Of a DNA stretch of 64,000 bases, positions 1 through 10,600 are shown one piece after another (within the stretch, counting starts at the first letter, position 1; each line of letters opens with the position of its first letter). The notes beneath the pieces are model-generated. The model was not told the origin of the DNA and did no database searches. It was given only the letters and a program-made list of their open reading frames with translations. The translations under genes and the position numbers were made by a program. Origin of the DNA: Cololabis saira (lineage: Eukaryota > Chordata > Actinopteri > Beloniformes > Belonidae). The DNA lies in NCBI RefSeq assembly GCF_033807715.1, contig NC_084587.1, positions 21,632,517 to 21,696,516 on the forward strand, in the 5' to 3' direction.

Positions 1-589
1 AAAGAGAGGTTGGTTTCAGGTAAATGCTTCCCGTAGCTCTGAACACAGTGAGATAAGGAGTACGTTTTACTGTTGTAGTCATAGCAACAGCTGTGCCATG
101 TGATGCTTGAAGTACCAGGATTCCAGAGTTTACCACTTCAGGGAGTGAACTGATGCACAGGATGACGTGACACAGTTCTGTTTATGATCGGGGAGCAACC
201 GGGTCTGTAATTGGACCCAAGCACCTTAAAGATGCTCCGTGTAGTTCTTTTGTTACTCTGGATGATAATTCTTTTGGATTTACTTTGGCTGTGAGGAACC
301 CTTGATTTATTTTGACCAGGATTTGTCCTTTAAATCACACAGAACTAGAACTTATTTTTTTCACCTTCGTAATACCTAAATGAGGAAAATCTTATCTCGG
401 AGTTAAAAAAAACAAATTCATGTATTTGTTACTTCAACATTGGATTAAAACGGAATCTACTGAAATAGTAGGATGTCCAAAAATGGTTCTGAATTTTACC
501 TGAGACGGTTGATTTATGACCATCATGTTGATTTTATGTACTTTTACTTCAGAAGTTTTTTTTTTAATGTTTTAATTTATCTGTATCTT

Positions 590-720
590 TTCATTTTTTA
601 TTGTGTTTTTACATTTATTGTATTATTTTTATTCTTTATGATGCACTTTGTGGCATTCCCTTGTCTGTGAAAGGTGCTATATAAATAAACTTTACTTCAC
701 TTCACTTACCTGAACTACGA
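590..720 (+). mobile_element. LINE 3' tail fragment
   Basis: Ends in GGTGCTATATAAATAAAC followed by TTTACTTCACTTCACTTA, a typical L2/CR1-like 3' end with short tandem repeats. No coding part is kept. From 1 to about 590, and between this and 1604, I recognise nothing. Confidence 0.45.
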
Positions 721-1603
721 TGAATGGGAATATAACTCGACTGAAATGGATTGTAATTTTTAGACTGAATGTAACTTTGCAAACTTTAACTGTTTTATTG
801 TGAATAGGTTGTACTTTGTTGTGAATTGAGAGACGGCTACTGAAGACGTGCCACTTGATTTATTCATTTTGAAAGAGAGTGGTCCCGTGCCAGAGTCGGG
901 CCAGCGGATGAAAGCCCACATCACAGGAGCTGTTCAGATGGTGAAGATATCAAATCTTGACCTCGACAGACACTACAACCATATTAGTACAACATGCATT
1001 CGTGCTTAAATGAGTAGGTGATGAGCCTCTGCAAGCAGGGTGTTACTGTATGTGCAAACCGTATTCAGGCTGCCTGCCAAGTGCTCAGAAATAATCAACA
1101 GCTTCTGCCTGGTGAATGTTAAATACTTATTTACCATGCTGGAATTTTCAATTTGACGGCTTCATGCTCGAGGCATTCCAATGTCCCCAAATGTACCGCC
1201 TCCTTCTCAAGTCTTTCCACTTCAGACAGTTAAATATATTGGTTTAATGATTCTAATATCAACTTTTAACAAATGCTTTTCAAAGACGTGTTTTCCTTGA
1301 CCGTTTAACACCTTTCAATTTCCTCAGGAGTCGGTTGCTGGTTATAATATTCTGTGACTTACGAAGAACTAACTGAAGCAGCTTCCTCTCGTGCTCATTA
1401 CCTCAAGTGTTGAAGGGTTAATCTGGTCTGAGCCAGGTCTGACTGAGTCATAATGAACAGATGCCCACTAAATCCGTATTTACTAACATGCACACACACT
1501 CGCACGATGACTTGACACAGTCGGGATATGGACACAACCTACGGCGATGACATCACAGCTGTCATAAGGGAAGAGGACATCCCACTGAAGCATTTAACAA
1601 TTA

Positions 1604-1965
1604 GTGCAATTAGTACATTACAATTTCAAACATACAGGATGTATGCAAAATAACATAATAACCACAGGAGATTCTTCCATAATCTTCCATCCTTTCTTCC
1701 ATTATATTTTTAATCACAACTCACAAGTACATACCTATCCAACACGCAGCTCTAATCACCTCAGACCCCCAAAGACTCGCACATCACAATCTCAGTTTAA
1801 TATTGGTTTCAGAGGATCAAAAATATGGAACCCATTACCTTCATACCTATGGCAATTCTCATCCAATCAATTAAAAAAAGCTCTAAAATCAAATCTTTTA
1901 TATTGTGTTACAAATTTTTTTATATGTGAAAACAAATAAACTAAACTAAACTAAACTAAGATATG
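1604..1965 (+). mobile_element. LINE reverse transcriptase C-terminal fragment
   Basis: A frame encodes a typical LINE RT C-terminus (HTYPTRSSNHLRPPKTRTSQ, then GFRGSKIWNPLPSYL), ends at a stop, and is followed by an ACTAA tandem tail (1936-1960). The 5' part is absent. Confidence 0.65.
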
Positions 1966-2200
1966 AGATACGTAAGATACAATCACTGCAGACCATACTG
2001 TACATATGGCAGCTTTAGCTGTGACACATGAAGTCTTGGCTGTGACATGCATCTGTTGAAAGGTTTTTGTTTCTATTTCAGAGGGAAAGGTAGCTAAACA
2101 GAGAGCAGTTTAAACTCCAAACTCTTTCTGCGGACTTAAAAATACTTAAAATCAAAGTTTTAGTTGTTTCTTGGCAAGTCAGATCGCTTTGAGTTGCAAG

Positions 2201-2813
2201 CAGGGGCGAAAATCCCATTTCATAGTTGGGGGGGACAATAAACAGTAAAATTTTAGAGAATAAATCCAGTGGGGGACAAGGAATAAAAGTTTTAGCCTTC
2301 CTTTAATACAGCATTTTGACATTTTCATCTCTATCTCGCAAACAGGCAGAAGACCTTTCTTAGAGCAATACAAAACAATGGTATTAGGTGGAAGGTGGCA
2401 ATAATACAGCACATCTGACATAATACACTGCTAAAACCCAAAATCTTAACAAGAATATTTGTCTTATTTCTAGTTAAAATGTCTCATTTTTAGTTAAAAA
2501 AAATCTCATTACACTTAAAACAAGACTCATCACTGGAAAAAAACAACATTTCAAGTGAAAATTAACTTGAAACAGGTGAAAATTGTTGTTTTTTTTCCAG
2601 TGATGAGTCTTGTTTTAAGTGTAATGAAATTTTACTGTTTATTATTATTTTCGATTTCGGTTTCGGCCACAATTTTCATGTTGGTGCATCACTACTAAAT
2701 ACTACTGCATTGTTCCAAAATTATTAATTCTGTCTCAAATTATTCTAGGGGGGGAAAGCTTTACTAATGGGGGTGACTTGTCCCCCCTGTCCCCCCCGGG
2801 ATTTTCGCCCCTG
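2201..2813. mobile_element. Non-autonomous hAT-like element with 8-bp target duplication
   Basis: The ends are inverted: CAGGGGCGAAAATCCC at the left and GGGATTTTCGCCCCTG at the right. The flanks carry a perfect 8-bp direct repeat, GTTGCAAG (2193-2200 and 2814-2821), the target size of hAT transposons. There is no transposase frame. The interior contains an incomplete copy of the palindromic repeat described at 3778-4171. Confidence 0.85.
2426..2632. mobile_element. Palindromic MITE, partial copy
   Basis: The left end is CACTGCTAAAACCCAAAATC, with the same TCTTAACAAGAATATTTGTC interior as the complete copy at 3778. It then folds back (CAAGACTCATCACTGG against CCAGTGATGAGTCTTG), and the right terminal repeat is missing. 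It lies inside the hAT-like element at 2201-2813. Confidence 0.65.
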
Positions 2814-3628
2814 GTTGCAAGTGAACCACAGCAGCCAGGAACAAAGGATGACTTTTACTCCAAGGACCCTGCTTCCTCTATTGTGTATTGTGAGTCTTTC
2901 TTTCTAATAATGCTCTTCCCCTCCTCCCCCCCGCCACTATGTAAAGGTATCTCCCAGAGTTTGGCACTTACAACTACTTTTCCCTTTTGGGAAGTCATTC
3001 AAGTAAACTGAGTACCCAAGTCTTTGAAGCTTTTATTTTGCTCATGAAGGGGGCAGCAAGCCCCAGCATGTGCCGGCCTCCCCACCCTCCTCCACCCTGC
3101 TCCTGCTCCTCCTCTCAGCTCCCAGTATGTGGGTGGCCGGTGGAGCAACTGGTAGCAGGAGCCACACCAACCCCGAGCAACAGCTGATCAGCTCCAGGAG
3201 GGAGCAAGAACATCCAAGGGTCAAAGCAGAGGTCTCCAAGACACTGTTTTCAATAAGAACCTTCTGTGCAATGACCTCACTGCAGGGTTGAATCACTTAC
3301 TGGAAAGACACGCAACCAGGAAAACATGGGGAACACTGGGTGTTTTTCATCCCCCGTGTTTCCACTTGGACTGCTACTTTTTTGTTAAATGAAAGCAAAC
3401 ATAAGTAACATTAGTTACATGTTTATTAAGACCCTGTATGTTGAAGTGTCTGGTGAACAAAGATGCCTTTACAAAGAAGGAAAGTTCCTTTCACCGCAGG
3501 AAAAAGATGATTGCCTCTCTTTGGTATTTAAAAAAAAAAAAGAAAGTCATTTTGGTCAAAGCCATCCTAAAACAGTGTGTGTTCTGACCTTGAGTGCATA
3601 AAAGTGGATTCAAATTCATGCCAGAGTT

Positions 3629-4336
3629 CAGGGGTGTCAATTGGGTATGGCAAGGTATGGCAGCCGCCACACCTTTGCTTCAAGGGTTAAATGTAAATGT
3701 TTGTTTTTTTAAATACATTTATGGAATAACTACAAATGCAAATAAGAACAACATGATCGATTTCACTAGTTATTATACACTGCAAAAACTCAAAATCTTA
3801 ACAAGAATATTTGTCTTATTTCTAGTTAAAATGTCTCATTTTTAGTCTCATTTTACATTTAAGACAAGACTAAAAAAAAACAATTTTCACCTGTTTCAAG
3901 TAGATTTTCACTTAAAATAAGTAGAAAAATCTGCCAGTGGAACAACATTTTTTTGCTTGTAATGAGAAGATAAATCTTGTCCCACTGGCAGATTTTTCTA
4001 CTTATTTCAAGTGAAAATTTACTTGAAACAGGTGAACATGGTAAAATAACAAGTAATTTTTCTGGTGATGACTCTTGTTTTAAGTGTAATGAGATTTTTT
4101 TGACTAAAAATGAGACATTTTAACTAGAAATAAGACAAATATTCCTGGTAAGATTTTGAGTTTTTGCAGTGAGCGAGACTGCATTTGAAAAAGTTCCAAT
4201 TTTCTTGACCACACAGATAAACTACATAGCAGACTTCTGTGATGAGTATCTGCTGGACGTGTTGATTGATACTCTAGTTAAGTTCTGTGACTCGTAACCT
4301 TGCCATACCTTAGCTTCCACTGAATTGACGCCACTG
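3629..4336. mobile_element. Non-autonomous hAT-like element flanked by 80-bp direct repeats
   Basis: The left end CAGGGGTGTCAATTG and the right end GAATTGACGCCACTG form imperfect terminal inverted repeats of hAT type, with a second inverted block (GGTATGGCAAGG against CCTTGCCATACC) just inside. There is no coding capacity. A complete palindromic element sits inside at 3778-4171. The immediate flanks are near-identical 80/81-bp sequences instead of an 8-bp target duplication. Confidence 0.75.
3778..4171. mobile_element. Palindromic MITE, complete copy
   Basis: A 394-bp near-palindrome with 23-bp perfect terminal inverted repeats (CACTGCAAAAACTCAAAATC and its complement). It contains a second inverted block centred near 3960 (AAAATCTGCCAGTGG against CCACTGGCAGATTTTT). 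There is no open frame. It is nested within the hAT-like element at 3629-4336. The superfamily is not determined. Confidence 0.8.
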
Positions 4337-4527
4337 ATTTTGGTCAAAGCCATCCCAAAACAGTGTGTGTTCTGACCTTTTAGTGCATAAAAGTGGATTC
4401 AAATTCATGCCAGAGTTGAATGGGAAGTGTTTTTCATGATTGCTTTTACTCACACAGACGGTCATAGCTCCTGCCCCCATTCTTCCACGGAAGAGGCAAA
4501 GATGTGGAGAAAGATCTGCAGCTGTCC

Positions 4528-4600
4528 TGCCTCCTCCTCCTCCTCCTCCTCCTCTTCCTCTTCCTCCTTCTCCAACTCTTCACTCTTTCCCGGGACTCTC
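4528..4600. repeat. CCT/TCC polypyrimidine repeat
   Basis: A C/T-only run made of CCTCCT and CTTCCT units. It generates spurious poly-Ser, poly-Pro and poly-Glu frames on both strands. Confidence 0.8.
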
Positions 4601-4781
4601 TCTGGAGCTGTTTCCAGTGCTGTGGATCTCTCTGGTGCTGAAATTTGCCATCTAGATAGATACTCTGAAAACGCAACAAGGGCAATCCAGGCCAGGTGAG
4701 AGTGCAGAGAAGTGCTGTCCCTGCCGGCGGAATCAACCCCGACCCGTGGACGCAGATTAGTCCCCGGCTCTTCCTCTCTCC

Positions 4782-4903
4782 TTAAATCGACGCGGTGTCT
4801 ACGCCGTAGGTACGTGCGTAGCCTACGGCTACGAGTGTGCGCGTCGCCGCGTACCCTACGGCGTAGGCTCTGCGTTGGTGTGACGCGGAACCATAAATCA
4901 GCC
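4782..4903. mobile_element. Short CpG-rich MITE (ATTTATGGTTCCGCG family), truncated copy
   Basis: The right end GCGGAACCATAAATCAGCC is intact. The interior is rich in ACGCCGTAGG and TACGTGCGTAG units arranged as an imperfect palindrome. The left terminal repeat is missing. Complete relatives occur at 32993-33113 and 54448-54563. Confidence 0.6.
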
Positions 4904-4919
4904 TTTACTCCCCTCCGAA

Positions 4920-5060
4920 CACTTGGGCTGAAACCCGAGCCGAGCTCTCCCATTGGCTGCGCGGCCCGGTCACGTGACGAAGGGCTTAAAACCCCAAACT
5001 TGAGCAGCCCCCGTCCTGCTGAGTTGTTCATCTGCTGCCAGAGGAGGGGTGGAAGAGAGG
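4920..5060 (+). promoter_or_regulatory. CpG-rich promoter-like segment with inverted CCAAT box, CACGTG E-box and TTAAAA
   Basis: In 40 bases there is CATTGG (an inverted CCAAT box, 4951-4956), the palindromic E-box GTCACGTGAC (4969-4978) and GGCTTAAAACC (a TATA-like element, about 4983-4993), in CpG-rich sequence. The spacing would suit a start near 5010-5020 on the plus strand. No convincing downstream gene follows: the next 200 bp are AT-rich with AATAAA. It could be an orphan promoter, part of a transposon or a leader exon of an unseen gene. Confidence 0.35.
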
Positions 5061-5289
5061 GATAAAGCTTAACACAAGAGAAGATCTGTCTGGAAATAAA
5101 CTATTTTATACTTTTCACAGAATTGATGCAACGTTTATTGTTTATTTATTGTTTATTTTAATAAAGTTTAATTGTTTAATAAGTTTGATAATAAATTGAC
5201 CGTTGACATGTCCTTTACATCGGTATCAAGAATAACTTACCGTACAATAAATACATAGGACTAAAATTTACATTCAAAACATTTCATAA

Positions 5290-6000
5290 AATCATACACA
5301 GATTAATTTATTCCATTTTGCATCACCTATCAGCTCTAAAATCGTACAAAAAGTCTTTGTTTGACCAGAACCTATCCAGTCTGTTCTTGAAAGAGTTCAC
5401 AGACTGGGCCTGCACGACTTCCTCTGGAAGTTAATTCCATTCTTGGACCGTGCGCAGTGTGAAAAAGTTCCTCCTCTTCTCTGAGTGACACTTTTGAGGG
5501 AACAACTTCAAAGAGTTTCCTCTCAGTTTATACTGCTCCAGAACTGAACAATAGGTTCGGCTGTGGCATCGTATATCTCATGTACAAGCTTGTATACTTC
5601 GATCATGTCCCCTCTGTGTCTCCTGTATACAAGGTTGGCAGTTTCAGAGCTCTTAGTCTCTCTTCATAGGACAACCCTTTCAGACCTGGGACTAGTTTCG
5701 TAGCTCTTCTCTGAACACCCTCAATTTTTTCAATGTATTTAACTTTGTAAGGGCTCCAAACAGAGTTAGCATATTCTAAATGAGACCTCACCAGAGCTTT
5801 ATATAATGGTAACAGCACTTCACTATTAAGATCTAAAAAAGTTCTTTTTATTATAGCCAACATGGAATTGGCCTTCTTGACCTTATCTGAGATGTGGGTT
5901 TGGAATTCTAATGTACTGTCAATCGTAACCCCCAAGTCCTTTTCCTCTACGCCATAGTTATTGTTGGCTTTGTCTCGAACACAACAAGACCTATCAAATT
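5290..6000 (-). mobile_element. LINE reverse transcriptase C-terminal fragment
   Basis: The minus strand encodes a recognisable RT C-terminal region: GVTIDSTLEFQTHISDKVKK, LLPLYKALVRSHLEYANSVW and KIEGVQRRATKLVPGL. It continues after frame breaks with RNFFTLRTVQEWN and the SVNSFKNRLD region before 5340. It is a broken, 5'-truncated copy of an L2/CR1-like LINE. The sequence from 6000 to 7030 has only an AAT microsatellite and AT-rich debris. Confidence 0.75.
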
Positions 6001-6873
6001 AAAAGCATCAAAATATTAAAAAAGCAAAACAATTTAACAGTCTCATCCAAAAATAAAACACACAGCAAAACAATGTGTTGGAGAGGGAACAGGAGGAAGC
6101 AGAACGCTTATTTAGTCCTGTCCCTTCCTCACAATATCTCATCATATATGCCATATAAAAATGTAAAAATTAAAAGAAAAGAAAAGAAAAGAAAGAAAAT
6201 ACAAAATAACAAAAAATAAATACAACACAAACAACCAATAAACAAGATCAAGGCATAATTAAACCCTGTCACCTCTACGATGATCCATGACCAGCCATGA
6301 ATGCAGGCAGGCAGTTATATTTGTATCGTATATGATCCATCCAACAAGGAACAAAATAACAATCAAAGAAATACATATGGAAGGCAAATTGAGTTCTTTA
6401 GAGGTCCCCATTTTTATACTTGTCAAGAGTTGCTTTCTTGTATGTGTTTTTAAACTGTATAAAGTTAGTGCTTCATTTGATTTCATCATCCACACCATTC
6501 CACAAAGTTTCCCCACAGACTGATATGCACATGCTTTTAAGAGTAGTACGTAAACAAGGTTGTTTAAAATAAATAATAAAATAATCTTAGATTATATGGT
6601 CTTTCTTTATCTTGAAACATTTTTTGAATGTTTTCAGGCAGTGCATTATTTCTTGCTTCTTTAACATAACATAGTTTCAAACAGCTATTTATCCTAAAAT
6701 TTGTCTTTCATAAAAAAATACAGTTCTATCATGTCGATCAAGTTTTTGTTTAATTGAGTTTTAGATTTGGAGCTGAACAACTTTATATTTTTGACGATTG
6801 GTTAATAGATAAGTTGAGAGGTTATTTTCTTGTAGACAAATCAATTAAAGACTGTGCACTGTCCACTGTGCAA

Positions 6874-6877
6874 TAAA

Positions 6878-6928
<51 letters not shown>
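6874..6928. repeat. AAT microsatellite
   Basis: About 18 uninterrupted ATA/AAT units. Confidence 0.95.
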
Positions 6929-7029
6929 CACAATCTTATGCTGTAACAATGCACCTTTCAATAACCATGTCTACCTCATACAACTGCACCTTTCACTTTT
7001 TTTAAATTGTATATATGTTAATAAGAGCT

Positions 7030-7135
7030 GTCATTTGCCTATTTGCCTATTTACTGTACAGTGAGCGAAAATCAAATGCCATGTCTTGTTTGACCTGACT
7101 TGGCCAAATAAACATGATTCTGATTCTGATTCTAA
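7030..7135 (+). mobile_element. Retroelement 3' tail
   Basis: ACTTGGCCAAATAAACATGA followed by three TTCTGA repeats, a common fish LINE/SINE 3' end. The remainder up to 7666 is the presumed 3' UTR or flank of the CUB/protease gene, with a minus-strand AATAAA at 7184-7179. Confidence 0.45.
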
Positions 7136-7666
7136 AGGAAACCCCTAAGTCTGGTACAAGATGATGAGAGTGTAAACGTTTATTAGAGAACAACACAACA
7201 ACAAAAAAGGCATCTCCTTCCAGTCACAAAGTATTACAAGTCCTTAAAACCTGGAAACTACTATCAATATACAGATTCAAGGAATACTTTGTGTTCCTTT
7301 AATACGATTCTGGACAAATTAAAGTCTAACCTCTTCAAATGTCACAGTAATGATCATTTTCATTTAAACATTTAATTTAACCAAAAGTAAAACAGAACAG
7401 CAGGAGAGATAAATAAACAATGACATTTATAGATACATTCATTGATAAATGTGATTAAATATGTACTTTGGTATAAATGTTTTGGTGCAGTGTTAAACAT
7501 ATTAAACATTATTTAAAAAGCACAAGAATACATACTCTTTATACTAAATACTATATTAAAATATAACATCCTGTTTTGTGGTATTAAAGTTTCACCATGA
7601 GACAGAGTCCAAATCCAGAGTGACAAGGTTAAAACAGGAATTAGCAACAACCCCCTGTGAGAAGCT

Positions 7667-10600
7667 TTATTTTAGGGTTTTGCCACTTTCATAGATACAT
7701 TTCTTGATGCTGTCACTGATCCAGTCGCTGAAGGCAGAGACTCGGGTGAACACTGACGGTTTCCTGTCTCTGCCGCAGCCCTGTGGTCCAAAGCTGACGA
7801 CTCCATGAACCTCCCATGTTGCGTTCGTTCCTGCAGCCGTGCAAGCGAAAGGAGCGCCTGAGTCACCCTGGAGGAGAGCAGGACAAGCAAATCAGCAAAG
7901 ACTGCTTATGATGCATGAGGGGATGTTAAAATCTGGCAATTGCTATAAATCACGTCTGTCCCCATAGAATTGATAAAGGGCCATCTTTATTTTTCAATAA
8001 AAAACAAACTGACAACACCCCGAGGAAAATGTCGGCATTGTTTTTTCTTTAAGTTTGTCTGCAAATTTTGCAACACGAGATTTCTAATACTTCCATCTTG
8101 TTGCTTCAATTGTTGCTCATTGTAGCAAATAATGAATGTTCCTGTGTACTTTTGTCCAATTATGCCCGTAAAATGGGCAGCAATCATTTTAAGTAAAGGC
8201 TGAATGACCACAAACAAAACACTTTGCAGGGTGTTACATAAAAGCCCATTTAATAATGAGAGGCCAACACAGTTATATAATGTTTGGAAAGCTTTTTAAA
8301 GAGGATGGCGCTTGGATGTTGAATTTCCCCCCTCAAGCTCTGTTGAGTGTGTCAATTTTCTGAATTTCTTTTCTAACCTGGCATGCAGACTTAAGCTCAT
8401 CCGGGGACTCGTAGCCAGCACAGAGCATGGAGGGCCTGAGGATGTCCCACCAATACGCGGGCTTACTGCAGGCCTGGAAGTCCATAATGGGAAGGGCTGC
8501 CTGGTTTAGTTTTTCAGCCACTTTTTGAGAGGGGCTCCCTGAGATGGTAATGAAAATTAAAACATTTATGTTGTAGAAGGGATAGACAATGACACATTTA
8601 CAACATTAAGTAACCCTCCACTTATCATTGACATCACTGCTGAAATTAACCAACACACTCACATAAAATGACTGTAAAGAAAAAATATTATGTTCTTTTT
8701 CTTCTCTCTATTCAACAATAGATACCAAATATCAAATAAAAAACTATGACAACCTACAACCCTGCCTGAATCTGAAAATATGCTTGTGATATTACAGATC
8801 CTGATCAGACTGAAATGATCCAAGCTTAGGATTTTTATCTCCACCCACATTCACATCAAGTAGTGTTTTATTCCTTGGGAGTGGGTAGTGCAAAGCTGCA
8901 ACAGCGATTTAAAAGAAACATTTACACTGTGGATAAAAGGGGTGGAGTTATGTTAAGTGGCTGGCTCCATCCCCTAGAACTGGCTGCAATGAAAAGTGAT
9001 GCAAAAACATTTAAGTGAACAAAAGCATCACAATTTCATCACTAACGTGACCTCTAGTTCTCAAATCACCATCCCAACTATAGCCTCTTTCCACAGGAGT
9101 GTTTTGTGTGACTGCTAGTACCTCTCTCGTCTCCCCAGCCGGTGACGAAGCACATTGTTCCAGCGGGCTTCATGGCACCCAGTTCTGGTAAACATATGGG
9201 GCTGATCTCCCTCGTCATACTGACAGGCTTAGTCAAATGCACCAGGGCAATGTCGTTGGTGACTTCGTTGCGATCCTGATCGTGGACAAACCCTTCGTGG
9301 CGGATTATTGCATCCACCATGTAGCATTCCTCCACCGAGGGGACGTCCATGGAGGAGTTCATGTGGTGCTTCCCAAGACACATGCGCCAGTAGGAGGGTT
9401 TATTCAGTGGGCTGGAGAAAATAAATGTGAGGGAAAGATTTAATGAAGGATGTAATTGTTTGAGAGCAGCTTTTATTCTGGTTTTATTGCAAGCCAAGAG
9501 TGGGGATTACTTCCTTCCAATTAACCACCCTTGGAGAGGCTGTATTTGGTGTTACTTCTGGGTTTTCACATTTTTTGGTCATTTAGGCAGGAAAAACAAA
9601 TTTATTGTTGTTAAATTTGCTACTGTAGGTACATTTATTAATTTTTTCCCCCCTAATTTATGTATTCATGACTTACTGACAACATTACACGTCCAATATG
9701 AATCGTTTCTTTAGTAGCCAAATGCTCCACTTTGATCATCAGCTAATCTGTATATGCCCATGTGTGGAGCAGGTACTGTACAGTGGAGTTTTTTTTGTTT
9801 AAAACACAATAGTTATGTTTTACTAGTTGCAGACTGAACAGCTAAACAATGGGTTAAGGGGAGTCCGGGTGAAAACTACCCAACATGCTCACATTGTTAC
9901 TGGTTGTAATCACCTAAACATAACTAGCACATTATAGTTTTTTTTATTTTTTATGTCACAGTGAAGTTTATTTGAAATGGTCCTTTGGTCCAAAAACTGC
10001 AGAGATGGAGGACCTCAGGTTACAACATCTCTTTTCAAAGCAGCCAGTCTTAGGGGGTGGAGCCAACCACTTGACTTATCTCCACCCCTCTGCTCTATGG
10101 GGTGTCTGTGCTCCTTTTGAAACTGGGGTACGGTTTTGCGCAACCCGCTTTCAAGGTACATGTACAGGAAGTAAAGTGTGATGTGAAACTAGGTGGAGAT
10201 AAAGGTGTGGGAATTGGACCATTATATTCCACTCTGGGTCTGTGATGTCACAGAACCTTGCAAATCTGAATAACCTCTTTGTCGTACCTCCAGTCACAAA
10301 TCCTTTGTCAAATTTCATGGCCCTCAACTCTGGAACTCTTTAAATAGGTCTCTTAAGTTTGCATCATCCTTAAAAATGTTTAGGACCAGCTTGGTGGGGT
10401 ATCCCTTATCTAGGCAAAATGAATAGGCTATTCTAATTGAAATGAAATTGCCATTTTATGGATATTTTTTGTTTGTGTGTTTACTGTGTTTTTCTTTGTT
10501 TCTTTTACCTTTTTTTTTCTTTCTTTTCTTTTTCTATTGATTGATTTGTTTTTGTGATTTTGTATTGAGGGGGAGGATTTTTTTATAAGCCCTTCGGGCT

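Larger units (their letters stand above)
3549..4417. repeat. 80-bp direct repeat pair abutting the hAT-like element
   Basis: Bases 3549-3628 and 4337-4417 are near-identical (starting ATTTTGGTCAAAGCCATCC and ending CATGCCAGAGTT), differing by about two substitutions and one indel. They touch both ends of the 3629-4336 element exactly. This may be a tandem duplication with insertion at the junction, or an abnormally long duplication made at insertion. Confidence 0.85.

Noticed and set aside
4462..5031. 189-codon minus-strand frame with a poly-Glu tract
   Set aside because: It spans the polypyrimidine repeat and a CpG-rich MITE, shows no domain, and is best explained by low stop-codon density in GC-rich sequence.
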